Part shown: positions 42,002 through 50,548 of the stretch, in pieces
How the letters are laid out: each line of letters starts with the position of its first letter
How positions within the stretch are numbered: the stretch's first letter is position 1
NCBI GenBank assembly: GCA_023410025.1
Contig: JAEYQM010000006.1
Coordinates: 1 to 53,199, forward strand
Source: Bacillota bacterium
GTDB lineage: Bacteria > Bacillota_I > Bacilli_A > ML615J-28 > CAG-698
Direction of reading: 5' to 3'
DNA length: 53,199 nt
Program-made: the position numbers and the translations under genes
The notes under the pieces: generated by a model
What the model was told of the DNA's origin: nothing
Databases searched by the model: none
The model's input: the letters and a program-made list of their open reading frames with translations, nothing else

Positions 42002-43290
42002 ACCATTACTCCTTTACAAATTGGATATTTTGCTTCAGTTATCATCACTTCAACAAATACATTCTTTTCAACATTACCTTTAAATTCAACTTCTAAATAA
42101 TTAGATGTATGGCCAAAGGCTATACCATTTTGGACCTTCTCGACTAGAACAACAACTTTTTTTTCAACCCAAGTTTTGCGATATTCTAATGCCATAATTT
42201 CAGATAAACGTAATAATTCATTGACTCTTAATTGCTTTGTAATTTCATTTACATGATCTGGGTATTCATAAGCAACAGTTCTTGGTCTTCTTGAATATGG
42301 GAAAACATGCATTTCCCCATAACCAATTTTACGAATAAAATTACATGAACTCTTGAAATCTTCATCATCTTCTCCAGCAAAACCAGCTAATATATCAGTT
42401 GTAATATTAACACCTGGAAATAGATTTCTAATTTGATTAATTCTTTGTTCATAATATGATAAATCATATTTACGATTCATTCTCTTAAGAACTTTATTTG
42501 ATCCACCTTGTAATGGAATATGGAAATGTAAACAGAATTTATCCTTATTACGATGTAATACTTCTAATACTTCATCAGTAACTTCGGTAATTTCAATTGA
42601 TGAAATTCTAAGTCTACCTAAATTAGTAACTTGTGTGAAGATATCATTTAATAAATCACTAAAACGATAATCTTTAAAATCACGTCCATAACTTGCTGTA
42701 TTAATTCCTGTTAAGACGATTTCTTTAACACCTTGCTCAGATAGTTGTTTTATTTCTTGAATAACATCTTTACTTTGTCTACTTCTTACAGTTCCTCTTG
42801 CATATGGAATTGTACAGTAACTACAAAAATTATTGCATCCATCCTGAATCTTAATAAAACCTCTTGTTTTATCATTTAGGCGATTCATCTTAACTTCTTC
42901 ATATTCTTTAACTTTCATAATATCGTCTACTAAGAAGGATTTATTTTTATTCTCAAGATTTTCCATAACTAATGGATATAATAAATGACGATTATTTGTT
43001 CCTACTAATACATCAACACCTTCAATAGCTTTAATATCTTCAGGTTTTAATTGTGCATAACATCCCATTACCGCAACAACAGCATCTGGATTTTTTCTAG
43101 TTGCCTGACGAATAATCTTTCTACTCTTAGCATCACTAACTTCGGTAATACTACAAGTATTGATTATATATACATCGCAAATTTCATCAAATTGACCTAA
43201 TTCAAATCCATTTTCGATAAATTGATTTACTATAGCTTCACTCTCATATAAATTAACTTTACATCCAAGTGAATAATAACTTACTTTCAT
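41998..43290 (-). CDS. mtaB: tRNA t6A37 methylthiotransferase MtaB
   Basis: 430 residues. N-terminal UPF0004 domain opening YYSLGCKVNLYESEAI with cysteines C10, in NTCS and in MGCYAQ for the auxiliary cluster; radical-SAM motif CNNFCSYCTIPYARG; C-terminal TRAM-like domain. The LGCKVN opening is typical of MtaB. It converts t6A to ms2t6A at position 37 of ANN-decoding tRNAs, acting on the same nucleotide as tcdA. It starts 4 nt after rsmE, the yqeU-yqeV order known in Bacillus. Confidence 0.94.
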   Translation of the reverse strand: MKVSYYSLGCKVNLYESEAIVNQFIENGFELGQFDEICDVYIINTCSITEVSDAKSRKIIRQATRKNPDAVVAVMGCYAQLKPEDIKAIEGVDVLVGTNNRHLLYPLVMENLENKNKSFLVDDIMKVKEYEEVKMNRLNDKTRGFIKIQDGCNNFCSYCTIPYARGTVRSRQSKDVIQEIKQLSEQGVKEIVLTGINTASYGRDFKDYRFSDLLNDIFTQVTNLGRLRISSIEITEVTDEVLEVLHRNKDKFCLHFHIPLQGGSNKVLKRMNRKYDLSYYEQRINQIRNLFPGVNITTDILAGFAGEDDEDFKSSCNFIRKIGYGEMHVFPYSRRPRTVAYEYPDHVNEITKQLRVNELLRLSEIMALEYRKTWVEKKVVVLVEKVQNGIAFGHTSNYLEVEFKGNVEKNVFVEVMITEAKYPICKGVMV

Positions 43291-43293
43291 ATT

Positions 43294-44007
43294 TTACTCC
43301 TCAAATTCATTACTTATTACACTCATTAAAAACAGTGGAGCAGTTTCTGTTCTTAAAACCCGTTTGCCTAAAGAAACAACTTTAAATCCATTTGTTTTTA
43401 ATAAATCAACTTCACTTTGATCAAATCCCCCCTCTGGACCTACCAAAACTAATATTTTCTTTATTCTATTATTTTTTATATAAAAATCTAGGTTATTTGA
43501 ATCTTCATCAAAATGAGCAAATAAACATAAATCATATTCTTCTTTCTTATTAATTAACTCTTTTAGAGTAATTGGAGAAGAAATAGTTAACAATTTATTG
43601 CGATGAGATTGTTCACTAGCTTCCTTTACAATTCTACCCCAACGATCTAATTTCTCATTATTAGCTTTAACAACTGATCTTTTCATAACAACAGGTATAT
43701 ATTCAGAAGCACCAAGTTCTGTAATTCTTCTAATTACTTCTTCCGTCTTTTCTCTTCGCACTAATCCTTGTGCAATAGTGACACTTACAGGAAGTTCATT
43801 ATTTTCTATAATAACTTCTAAAACCTTAAGTTTTACTATATCAGTTATACTTATAATCTCGCAAAGATAGTTTACTTCATCTGTACATGCCATAACCTTT
43901 TCACCGGTTTTCATTCTCATAACGGTTTTGATATGATGAACATCTTCGCCAATTATATTAATTATATCGTTATTTACTTGTTCATTATTTATAAAGTATC
44001 TTTGCAT
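43294..44007 (-). CDS. rsmE: 16S rRNA m3U1498 methyltransferase
   Basis: Start at ATG 44005-44007 (MQRYFINNE), with GAAGG 7 nt upstream; the frame extends 15 codons back over the promoter. 237 residues. PUA-like N-terminal domain, then the SPOUT knot with VLVGPEGGFDQSEVDLL and SLGKRVLRTETAPLFLMSVI, both RsmE signatures. It methylates U1498 in the 30S decoding region. First gene of rsmE-mtaB-cshB. Confidence 0.95.
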   Translation of the reverse strand: MQRYFINNEQVNNDIINIIGEDVHHIKTVMRMKTGEKVMACTDEVNYLCEIISITDIVKLKVLEVIIENNELPVSVTIAQGLVRREKTEEVIRRITELGASEYIPVVMKRSVVKANNEKLDRWGRIVKEASEQSHRNKLLTISSPITLKELINKKEEYDLCLFAHFDEDSNNLDFYIKNNRIKKILVLVGPEGGFDQSEVDLLKTNGFKVVSLGKRVLRTETAPLFLMSVISNEFEE

Positions 44008-44023
44008 AAAATCACCTTCATTT

Positions 44024-44032
44024 ATTATAGCA
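44024..44032 (-). promoter_or_regulatory. rsmE-mtaB-cshB extended -10 promoter
   Basis: TGCTATAAT on the minus strand (44032-44024), 17 nt upstream of the rsmE ATG; supports the internal start. Confidence 0.6.
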
Positions 44033-44085
44033 CACAAAAAGACAAAATTCATTAAAAAAGTTTTTTATTCATTATTCCATTCAAA

Positions 44086-44112
44086 TAAAAAAGTTAGAAG
44101 TACTTTCTAACT
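44086..44112 (-). terminator. Terminator of the FAD oxidoreductase gene
   Basis: AGTTAGAA (44112-44105), 5-nt loop, TTCTAACT (44099-44092), followed by a T run on the minus strand. Confidence 0.8.
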
Positions 44113-44130
44113 AATTTATTATTATAATCA

Positions 44131-45741
44131 TTATTTTAATGGTTTATATTTACTAATTATTTGTTCAGCTGTTTTTAATCCATCAACTGCTGAAGTTGTA
44201 ATTCCACCAGCAAAACCCGCTCCCTCACCCATTGGATAAAGACCTTTTATATTAGATTCATGGTTTTCAGATCTTGTTATTCTAACTGGTGAAGATGATC
44301 TAGTTTCTACCCCTGTCATAATAGCATCATCCATGGCAAAGCCTTTAATTTTCTTATCAAAATCAAGCAATGCTTCTTTTAATGTATCCGTAATGAAACT
44401 TGGTAATATATCAGTTAACTTAGCAAACTTATAACCTGGTAAATATGATGGTTTAACTTTTCCTAAAGAAGTTGAAACTTGATCATTTAAGAAATCCCCC
44501 ACTTTTTGAATTGGAGCATTATAATTTGATCCACCAGCAATAAAGGCTTTTCGTTCAATTTCTCTTTGTAAATTAATTCCAGCAAGTGGATGGTCTGAAC
44601 CAAAATCACTTGGATCAACATTTACTAAAAATCCAGAATTAGCATTTTCATGATCACGCTTATGTTCACTCATGCCATTTGTTGCAAGAAGACCAACTTC
44701 AGATGCTGAACATACAACATCTCCTCCAGGACACATACAAAATGTATAAGCTGAACGACCATTTGATGCATGATATGCTAATTTATAATCAGCAGCTCCT
44801 AAATTAGTCGCCTTTGAAAATTTACCATATTGTGATTCATCAATCATCTTTTGAGGATGTTCAATTCTAACTCCCATAGAAAATGGTTTTTGAACCATAT
44901 TTAATCCCTTACTGTGAAGTAATTCAAATGTATCTCTAGCACTATGACCAACACCCATTATTACAACATCAGTATTAATAGTTTCATTATTATTAACAAC
45001 TACACCCTTAATAGTATCATTTTCAATGATAAAATCCGTTACTTGTGAAGAAAATCTTACTTCCCCACCAAGTTTAATAATTTCTTTTCTAATGCTTTTC
45101 ATTACATTTCTTAATATATCAGTTCCAATATGAGGTTTATTAATATACATTATTTCAGGGTCTGCACCATGTTTAACAAATGTTTCTAACATATGACGGA
45201 TTCTTATATCAGTTGATGAAGTAGTTAGTTTACCATCTGAGAAAGTTCCAGCTCCACCTTCACCAAACAAAATATTCCCTTCAGTTGAAAATTCACCATT
45301 ATTAAATAATTTATCTACTTTTTTGGTTCTTTCATTTACATCTAATCCTCTTTCTAATACTAATGGTTTATAACCACGTCTTGCTAGAAGTAAGGATGCA
45401 AATACTCCAGAAGGACCAAAACCAATAATTACTGGTCTATTTTTTAATTCTTCAGTACCTACTTCAACTTCAGTGTAGCTCATATCTGGGGCTACTGTTA
45501 TGTCAGTTCCTTTTTTCTTTAAAAGAAATTCTTCGATTGGAGAAGACAATTCAATTGTATATACAAAAAAGACATTATCTTTTTTTCTAGCATCTACTGC
45601 TTTTTTATGCAATGCAAAGTAAGTAATTTGTTGGGGTTTGATTTGATATTTAGCCATAACTGATTTCATTAAATTAGTTAATTCCATTTCTTTTGTAACT
45701 GCTTGTTTCAAATCTAGTTTTAAATTTTTAATACGTATCAT
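44131..45741 (-). CDS. FAD-dependent oxidoreductase (COG2509-type)
   Basis: Start at ATG 45739-45741 (MIRIKNLKL) with AGGA about 6 nt upstream; an in-frame TTG 18 nt earlier lacks a site. 536 residues. The Rossmann FAD motif GFGPSGVFASLLLARRG is near 100, followed by LERG, GEGGAGTFSDGKLTT and a C-terminal MGEGAGFAGGITTSAVDG that closes the FAD site. The extra N-terminal domain and these blocks match the uncharacterised FAD-dependent dehydrogenases of COG2509. Substrate unknown. Stand-alone gene with its own terminator. Confidence 0.88.
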   Translation of the reverse strand: MIRIKNLKLDLKQAVTKEMELTNLMKSVMAKYQIKPQQITYFALHKKAVDARKKDNVFFVYTIELSSPIEEFLLKKKGTDITVAPDMSYTEVEVGTEELKNRPVIIGFGPSGVFASLLLARRGYKPLVLERGLDVNERTKKVDKLFNNGEFSTEGNILFGEGGAGTFSDGKLTTSSTDIRIRHMLETFVKHGADPEIMYINKPHIGTDILRNVMKSIRKEIIKLGGEVRFSSQVTDFIIENDTIKGVVVNNNETINTDVVIMGVGHSARDTFELLHSKGLNMVQKPFSMGVRIEHPQKMIDESQYGKFSKATNLGAADYKLAYHASNGRSAYTFCMCPGGDVVCSASEVGLLATNGMSEHKRDHENANSGFLVNVDPSDFGSDHPLAGINLQREIERKAFIAGGSNYNAPIQKVGDFLNDQVSTSLGKVKPSYLPGYKFAKLTDILPSFITDTLKEALLDFDKKIKGFAMDDAIMTGVETRSSSPVRITRSENHESNIKGLYPMGEGAGFAGGITTSAVDGLKTAEQIISKYKPLK

Positions 45742-45929
45742 ATTTTTCCTGTCCTGCAATATTTTGCTGCTTTTAATTTTGTTTAATAGAGATTATTTTA
45801 TTATTATATTAAATACTTTTTTTTGATACATTTTATATTTTTCTATTTACACAATGGACTTATTCTACTTCTTGTTTATATTTTTGTCAATTAAGGATAT
45901 AAAAAATAAATTTAAAAATAATTAAATAT

Positions 45930-45961
45930 AAAAAACTTACCTTTATAATTACAAAGGTAAG
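45930..45961 (-). terminator. Terminator of the small secreted protein gene
   Basis: CTTACCTTT (45961-45953), loop, AAAGGTAAG (45944-45936), then TTTTTT on the minus strand. Confidence 0.85.
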
Positions 45962-46005
45962 CATATAATTTTTTTTAATTATAACATTATATTTATTAAA
46001 TTATA

Positions 46006-46461
46006 CTATCTAAGTGATGCAATTACTGCCATTATTCTTGGTTCACCAGCAAAAATGTTTGATGATGGATTAACAAAAACTGCAGCATCAATACAATTCC
46101 CCATCAAACCACAATACCATTCTAATGGTTCTCCCATATAAGTAGTATAGAAAACTCCATATTCAGTATATACATATTGGAATGTTGAATAGTATCCTTC
46201 TTCCATGGCAACAGCGATAACTGTAATAGTATTGTATCCCATTTGAAATGGATCTTGATGAATAAAAGTAACAAAATTACTTGAGTTTGCCCACATTGAA
46301 TATACATTATTGCCTGGAGCTTCATATATATATAAATCAGGTAAATTTTGCTTAAAATTAATATTTTCTAATTCCTTACCAGATACTATAGTGTTGTCTA
46401 GTAAAAATACGCCACAAAACATAAATGATAAAAATAATATAAAACTTAGAATTTTTTTCAT
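46006..46461 (-). CDS. Small secreted protein of unknown family
   Basis: 151 residues with a Sec signal peptide (MKKILSFILFLSFMFCGVFLL..., cleavage near residue 28). The mature part is rich in aromatic residues and has two Cys (WYCGLMGNC) that could form a disulfide. No family recognised. AAGGGAG precedes ATG. The leader has an extended -10 with TTGACA -35 and a perfect 14-bp palindrome at 46485-46498 between promoter and gene, suggesting a regulator-binding site. Confidence 0.6.
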   Translation of the reverse strand: MKKILSFILFLSFMFCGVFLLDNTIVSGKELENINFKQNLPDLYIYEAPGNNVYSMWANSSNFVTFIHQDPFQMGYNTITVIAVAMEEGYYSTFQYVYTEYGVFYTTYMGEPLEWYCGLMGNCIDAAVFVNPSSNIFAGEPRIMAVIASLR

Positions 46462-46484
46462 TTTTTTCTCCCTTATAAATTTTT

Positions 46485-46498
46485 TACTTTCGAAAGTA
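46485..46498. promoter_or_regulatory. Palindrome TACTTTCGAAAGTA in the leader of the secreted-protein gene
   Basis: Perfect 14-bp palindrome lying between the promoter and the ribosome site; candidate operator. Confidence 0.4.
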
Positions 46499-46515
46499 TT
46501 AACCTAGGTAATTTA

Positions 46516-46545
46516 ATATTAACATTATTTACTAAATATTGTCAA
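46516..46545 (-). promoter_or_regulatory. Promoter of the small secreted protein gene
   Basis: TTGACA (46545-46540), 18-nt spacer ending TGT, TAATAT (46521-46516) on the minus strand: consensus -35 with an extended -10. Confidence 0.65.
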
Positions 46546-46561
46546 CAAACAACAATATAAT

Positions 46562-46948
46562 TTATCAATATGTTTCAAAATATAATAAATAAATTGGTGT
46601 CTATTGTAAAATTAAAGTTAAAAACAAATTAAAATATCAAATAGTGTATACTATTGTCTTATATGATCAAAAGGCAAATACAATTAAAAAAAGTTATTAA
46701 CTGATTTTTATCAATTTATAACTAGCTATAAAAAACATATTAATATAATAATAAAGTAATTCAATTCAATACCAATAAAAATATTATAAATATCATTATG
46801 AATAAAATATAACCTATAAAGTAGACACTTTTAAAAAGTGATAAAACTATTTAATGAAGTATTAAAAGTATAGTTATGTCGCATTCCACACTGAATAGCA
46901 GAAACGAAATTTTATTTAAAAAATATGTAATTAAAAGTCTAAATCTTC
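46562..46948. other. AT-rich gap without recognised gene
   Basis: About 390 bases. A short segment around 46820-46840 (AAGTAGACACTTTT with a CACTTTTTAAAAGTG palindrome) hints at an insertion-sequence end, but no partner end or transposase frame was found. Otherwise I see nothing supportable. Confidence 0.4.
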
Positions 46949-47080
46949 TCAATCATCTTCACCAAAAATGGTGCTTATATTAATGCAAAAAATTTTGCAT
47001 AATCTAATAACTGTTTCTAGTCTTGGATAAGTTTCTTCCGTCTCCCATTTAGAAACACTAGAATAATGGATTTCAACCAT
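46949..47080 (-). pseudogene. XRE-family regulator, C-terminal half only
   Basis: 43 residues: HYSSVSKWETEETYPRLETVIRLC...INISTIFGEDD is the second half of an XRE/HTH_3 domain (VSKWE...YP..E...LC..F..). The first helices are gone, and an in-frame stop lies directly before the ATG. It overlaps the neighbouring HTH fragment by 8 bp. Confidence 0.6.
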
Positions 47081-47213
47081 TTATAAATATCTGCAATTCA
47101 ATAAACTTATCTAATTCTACTTTTGGTATTCGCCACTCTTTACCGATTTTAGATGCTTTTAGTTTATTTTGATTAATAAGATTAAGAATCGTTCTTCTTT
47201 CTACTTTAAGCAT
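47073..47213 (-). pseudogene. Excisionase/MerR-like helix-turn-helix fragment
   Basis: 46-residue frame: LKVERRTILNLINQNKLKASKIGKEWRIPKVELDKFI is the HTH_17 (excisionase-type) DNA-binding domain. The expected first helix (VDEIMK) is present just upstream in another frame, so the gene appears frameshifted. No ribosome site. It could be a relic of a mobile element bordering the toxin locus. Confidence 0.55.
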
Positions 47214-47446
47214 TTTTCATAATCTCATCAACATTAAAAAAACATCATTTATTATTTTTTGTAAGTGCAATAACTTCAATAATTATTTTCAGTTTTATGA
47301 TTGAATAATAAAAAAGAGGTTAAAAAATTTTTTAGTTCCTTAACCTCGATTTTGCAATAATTTTTGCTATTCCTTAAACAGCATATTAACAACATATTAA
47401 CTATATATTATAAAAAAAAGTACCGTATTGTTTCAAACAAAATAAA

Positions 47447-47472
47447 GAAGTCAACTTTCTATCGCTGACTTC
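47447..47472 (-). terminator. Cassette terminator, copy 1
   Basis: GAAGTCA (47472-47466), loop, TGACTTC (47453-47447), T-rich after. Related in sequence to the copies at 48681 and 50500. Confidence 0.8.
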
Positions 47473-47479
47473 TAATTTT

Positions 47480-47896
47480 TTAATAAATTTTTACTAATTT
47501 ATCCACCTGTATCGAAATTGGCCAATTTGTTTCTTTATAACTTTGTATTGTCACTTCGTCTAAAGGGTACATTATCTCATTATTCATAACTTGACACTCT
47601 TTCAGCTGATCAAAATAATTTTTTTCAGCATATTTTATAACGGTATTAATAATATCTTTTTTGTTTACTCTTTTGACAATTAGCAAATTGTTATCAATAA
47701 AATATACTTTTTCCAACTCATATCTATTGTTTATAGATTGTATTAAACATCTAGAACTATAGACATTCATTTTGAAATATTTATTCTGATATTTAACATA
47801 GACATCTTTGCGATATTCTTTCCCGTTTTCCACTAAATCATTATATTCATCGGAATTGTTTTCAATGAAAATTTCAATGCTATCGATTTTTTTCAT
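47480..47896 (-). CDS. Putative immunity protein E (paralogue of C and A)
   Basis: 138 residues, soluble, acidic/basic mixed. It shares the pattern IEIF-E-N at the start, YVKYQNKYF, NLLIVKRVNKKDIINTVI and a NYFDQLKEC helix with the proteins at 50549-50944 and 51890-52252. AAAGGAGG precedes ATG. It lies 10 nt downstream of a HINT/toxin-tip remnant and ends in the cassette terminator. This position is that of an immunity gene in polymorphic toxin systems. No database family is recognised; the role is inferred from context and paralogy. Confidence 0.65.
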   Translation of the reverse strand: MKKIDSIEIFIENNSDEYNDLVENGKEYRKDVYVKYQNKYFKMNVYSSRCLIQSINNRYELEKVYFIDNNLLIVKRVNKKDIINTVIKYAEKNYFDQLKECQVMNNEIMYPLDEVTIQSYKETNWPISIQVDKLVKIY

Positions 47897-47906
47897 ATGT
47901 CCTCCT

Positions 47907-48600
47907 TTAAACAGCTGTGAGCGTTATGGAACTTAGTAGCTCAAGATATTGATTTTTTGCCATTGGTTCTAAGGCTTGTAATACGTAATGTCCTTTGCTA
48001 CCAGTTTGAGCTAAACCAAGTCCTTTTGGAATATGATCCAAAGTATATGCCCCACGTACTCGCGATATTATTGTTGCGAATTTAAGATCAGTATTTAGTG
48101 ATGGACAACCACCAGGTTGAACCATATCATCAATTATTGTAAGGTCATCAGCTAAATTTTCAAATAAGTCGTTCCCACCCCTATAAAAGGTTTTTCCATT
48201 TGGAGCAGTTACCTGGCAAGCATTATAACCAATATTCCTTCACTACCTACATAATAAGTATGATAGTCTTCTACTTCGAAATTATATGTTGCCATTGCTC
48301 ATCTAACTCTTCAGTTGCTACACTTGTAATTATACCATTTTTTCCATTACTTAACAATACTTTATGGCCAACTTTCAATTTCCCTGCCTCAACCCATTGT
48401 CCAGTATGTTTGTTGATATCTCTACCTTGAAAGCTAACAACCGGTGTGTTTTCTGCATTCAATATATAAAACAGGTGTTCTGGATTACATGTAATAGTCT
48501 CCCCATTTACATCAACATGATCCCATTTTTCTGTTGTGTTTTTAAATAATCGAGTTACTTTGACGACATATTGACGACATATTCAAGTACTATCAACTGC
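47907..48600 (-). pseudogene. Displaced HINT + toxin tip E, frameshifted
   Basis: Reading leftward: VTRLFKNTTEKWDHVDV (HINT middle), then GQWVEAGKLKVGHKVLLSNG (HINT), MATYNFEVEDYHTYYVG (HINT end), then a tip with KTFYRGGNDLFENL, SLNTDLKF, GKGHYVLQALEPM-type SKGHYVLQALEPM and LELLSSITLTAV. Lesions are an exact 11-bp tandem duplication (48562-48583), a one-base loss near 48297 (GAGCCA to GAGCA) and another near 48227 (GTTCATAAT to GTTATAAT). The HINT N terminus with its Cys nucleophile is missing. The tip itself from about 48235 is open. No start codon or ribosome site of its own. Confidence 0.75.
48562..48583. repeat. Exact 11-bp tandem duplication inside the HINT remnant
   Basis: GACGACATATT occurs twice in a row (48562-48572, 48573-48583) and shifts the frame. 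Confidence 0.9.
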
Positions 48601-48680
48601 ATATGAACATACCACCAACGCTATCATGCACTGCTGTTCTCGCTATGGTTCTGTAATGTTAATCTTAAGATAATTAAAAA

Positions 48681-48706
48681 GAAGCCAACTATTTCTAGCT
48701 GACTTC
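48681..48706 (-). terminator. Cassette terminator, copy 2
   Basis: GAAGTCAGC... pairs with GTTGGCTTC (minus strand), followed by TTTTTAATT. Same consensus as the copies at 47447 and 50500. Confidence 0.75.
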
Positions 48707-48722
48707 TAATAAATATATTCAT

Positions 48723-49292
48723 TTATAATTCAATTAATTTAAATAAATCATCAGATATATTTTTGCAATAAATTGTAATACTATTTCCATCACAACCCAC
48801 ATCATTAAATTTAACAATCACATTTTTCCCATTCAAAATATCTTCTTCGAATTCTTGAAATTCATGATTACATAATTTATTAAATAAATCATCATCTGTA
48901 AAATTATCATCCACATAACACAATATGCTTGTAATTTTTGTTTCAAATAAGTTTTCATTTGAATCACTAATTGCACAAATATGATCTGTTCCATTTCGAG
49001 TAACTATTTTTTCAAACATACTATTGTATGATTTACCAAGCTTAGAATATACAGATTGAATACCCTTTTTCTTTTCAATCAAATTCAATTTTTCAAATGA
49101 ATTATAATCGGAAATTAATCTACTCTTATAATCAACTAAAAATGTTTGAAGTTTTAAAAGTATTAATTTGTATTGATTTAGGCTTTCCATATAGCATTTA
49201 TCATACCAGTTAACGCATTCATTTGCATTTTCTGGATAAAAACTAATCAAGATTTTTTTATCCTTTAAGTTTTTTAAATATTCTTTTTTCAT
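48723..49292 (-). CDS. Putative immunity protein D
   Basis: 189 residues, no signal or membrane segment, mostly helical in the first half (about 30-100) with a C-terminal strand-rich part. Not related by eye to immunity proteins A, C and E, and no family recognised. It begins right after the nuclease-like toxin tip D. The Shine-Dalgarno GGAGG is made by the last two codons (Gly-Gly) of the toxin, and ATG follows the toxin stop at once, so the pair is translationally coupled. This tight pairing is the main evidence for an immunity role. Confidence 0.65.
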   Translation of the reverse strand: MKKEYLKNLKDKKILISFYPENANECVNWYDKCYMESLNQYKLILLKLQTFLVDYKSRLISDYNSFEKLNLIEKKKGIQSVYSKLGKSYNSMFEKIVTRNGTDHICAISDSNENLFETKITSILCYVDDNFTDDDLFNKLCNHEFQEFEEDILNGKNVIVKFNDVGCDGNSITIYCKNISDDLFKLIEL

Positions 49293-49293
49293 T

Positions 49294-50030
49294 TTAACCT
49301 CCTGGATAAAAAAAATGCATCCTACTTCCGAGTAAATTATAATGTGGACTCATAATCACTCCACCCGGAAAAACATGTTCAGCACTATGTTGCATAATAG
49401 TTGTACCATTTTTAAAAATATATGTCCTACCTGGAATAGCATTTCCTAATCTATCAACACTTTGTATAACACTTGTCGGTTGTTCTGACATCGGAATACC
49501 AGCATGTCTTTTAGCAGCTCTAAAAGCTGAATTACTGCTTTCATGAATAGAATATTCTTTTGCCCCACCAGTAGCGATATCATCCACTAAATCTCCACCA
49601 CAATTCATATTATGAACTAGGGTTCCTTTTTCACCTACATAATAGGTGTGGAAGTCTTCTACTTCAAAATTATCTGTAGTTTCTGGTGTCTCTAACTCTT
49701 GTAATGTTACGCCTTTAATTATACCATATTTTCCATTTTCCAACAATACTTTATCACCTTTTTTAAGTGCTGTGCTGATATCCATTGTTCAGTTTGTTGA
49801 TGTTACTCCATATGGATAAATACCATATATTTTACCGTTATATGATTATATACTTTCTGGATCAATAGAATTAATGTATTGTTTAGTAACTGGTGAGTAA
49901 TAACTTCCATCAATATAATATAGCCTGTTTCATTATCATAATATTGACTTTTCCATCTAAAAGGATTACTAGCACCAACTCCATATTTATCATAAACTAT
50001 GGTACATTTTCCCCAAGCACCATATTTATA
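49294..50030 (-). pseudogene. RHS-core fragment joined to half a HINT domain and nuclease-like toxin tip D
   Basis: From 50030 leftward: YKYGAWGKCTIVYDKYGVGA, NPFRWKSQYYDNETG and YSPVTKQYINSIDPES are an RHS repeat-associated core. A 2-base insertion lies within YDNETGY, and in-frame stops follow at ESI and STN. Then, with no HINT N terminus, comes TEQWISAQHL (another frame; one A lost from an A run), LKKGDKVLLENG and DNFEVEDFHTYYVGEKG. The last frame (49785-49294) is open through the tip: FRAAKRHAGIPMSEQP, SVIQSVDRLGNAIPGRTY, MQHSAEH, MSPHYNL, FFYPGG. The HSAxH and PHYN blocks resemble HNH/endonuclease VII-like polymorphic toxin tips. The tip is intact but its delivery part is not. Confidence 0.75.
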
Positions 50031-50060
50031 GTTTTAAAGTTAAATATTAATGTTTCCCTA

Positions 50061-50127
50061 TGCCAAGCTGTACGCGGTAAATGGGATATTAGTCTAGCCC
50101 ATTTATCGCGTTGGACTAACTTCGGCA
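50061..50127. repeat. GC-rich structured element
   Basis: Much richer in GC than its surroundings. CGCGGTAAATGGG (50073-50085), 12-nt loop, CCCATTTATCGCG (50098-50110) form a 13-bp stem with one G-T pair. Outer CCAA/TTGG and TGCC/GGCA segments could extend it. The minus strand is open in one frame across it, but no protein family is recognised. It abuts the RHS-core remnant. Possible mobile-element end or structured RNA. Confidence 0.5.
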
Positions 50128-50499
50128 CCTGAAATGATAATCATTAATATTAGCCCTTTTCTTCATTAAACACCTTAACACATACATTTTATAGCAATGT
50201 TTAGAAACTATGTGTCGTGGTGCTTATTTTTAGTTAATTATCTAGCGCTAAAAACCAGATGATATCATTTTAAAACCATAAGTAGACATAATTTGTCCTA
50301 GTAGTAAAAAAGTTTTTATTTTTTTGCATAAAATTAAAAAAGATCTTTAAGTTTGATTGTCGTTCAATTCTACTCGAGATCTTTTTTGAACTTATTAATA
50401 TCCAAATAAATTTAAACCGCTTTTATTCATTGTTTTAATCTCATTATGATATAAAAAAAATATAATGCTTTGCCATAATAAGATTAATTGTTGAAAAAA
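50128..50499. other. Gap between cassettes with a long-loop inverted repeat
   Basis: No coding frame is supportable. AAAAAAGATCT (50336-50346) and AGATCTTTTTT (50377-50387) form an 11-bp inverted repeat with a 30-nt loop, which could be a weak terminator in either direction. Confidence 0.45.
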
Positions 50500-50525
50500 G
50501 AAGCCAACTTTTTATCGTTAGCTTC
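50500..50525 (-). terminator. Cassette terminator, copy 3
   Basis: GAAGCTAAC (50525-50517), loop, GTTGGCTTC (50508-50500) with one T-G pair, then TTTTTTC on the minus strand. Third copy of the cassette terminator. Confidence 0.85.
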
Positions 50526-50548
50526 AGTTTTGATTATCAAAAATATTT

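Noticed and set aside
46810..46850. AAGTAGACACTTTT as an IS3-family end
   Set aside because: No matching inverted end, target duplication or transposase fragment nearby.
50040..50130. GC-rich element as a group II intron domain V or an integron attC site
   Set aside because: Lacks the AGC...GUU catalytic triad/tetraloop pattern of domain V and the conserved GTTAGGC-type ends of attC; left as an unassigned structured element.
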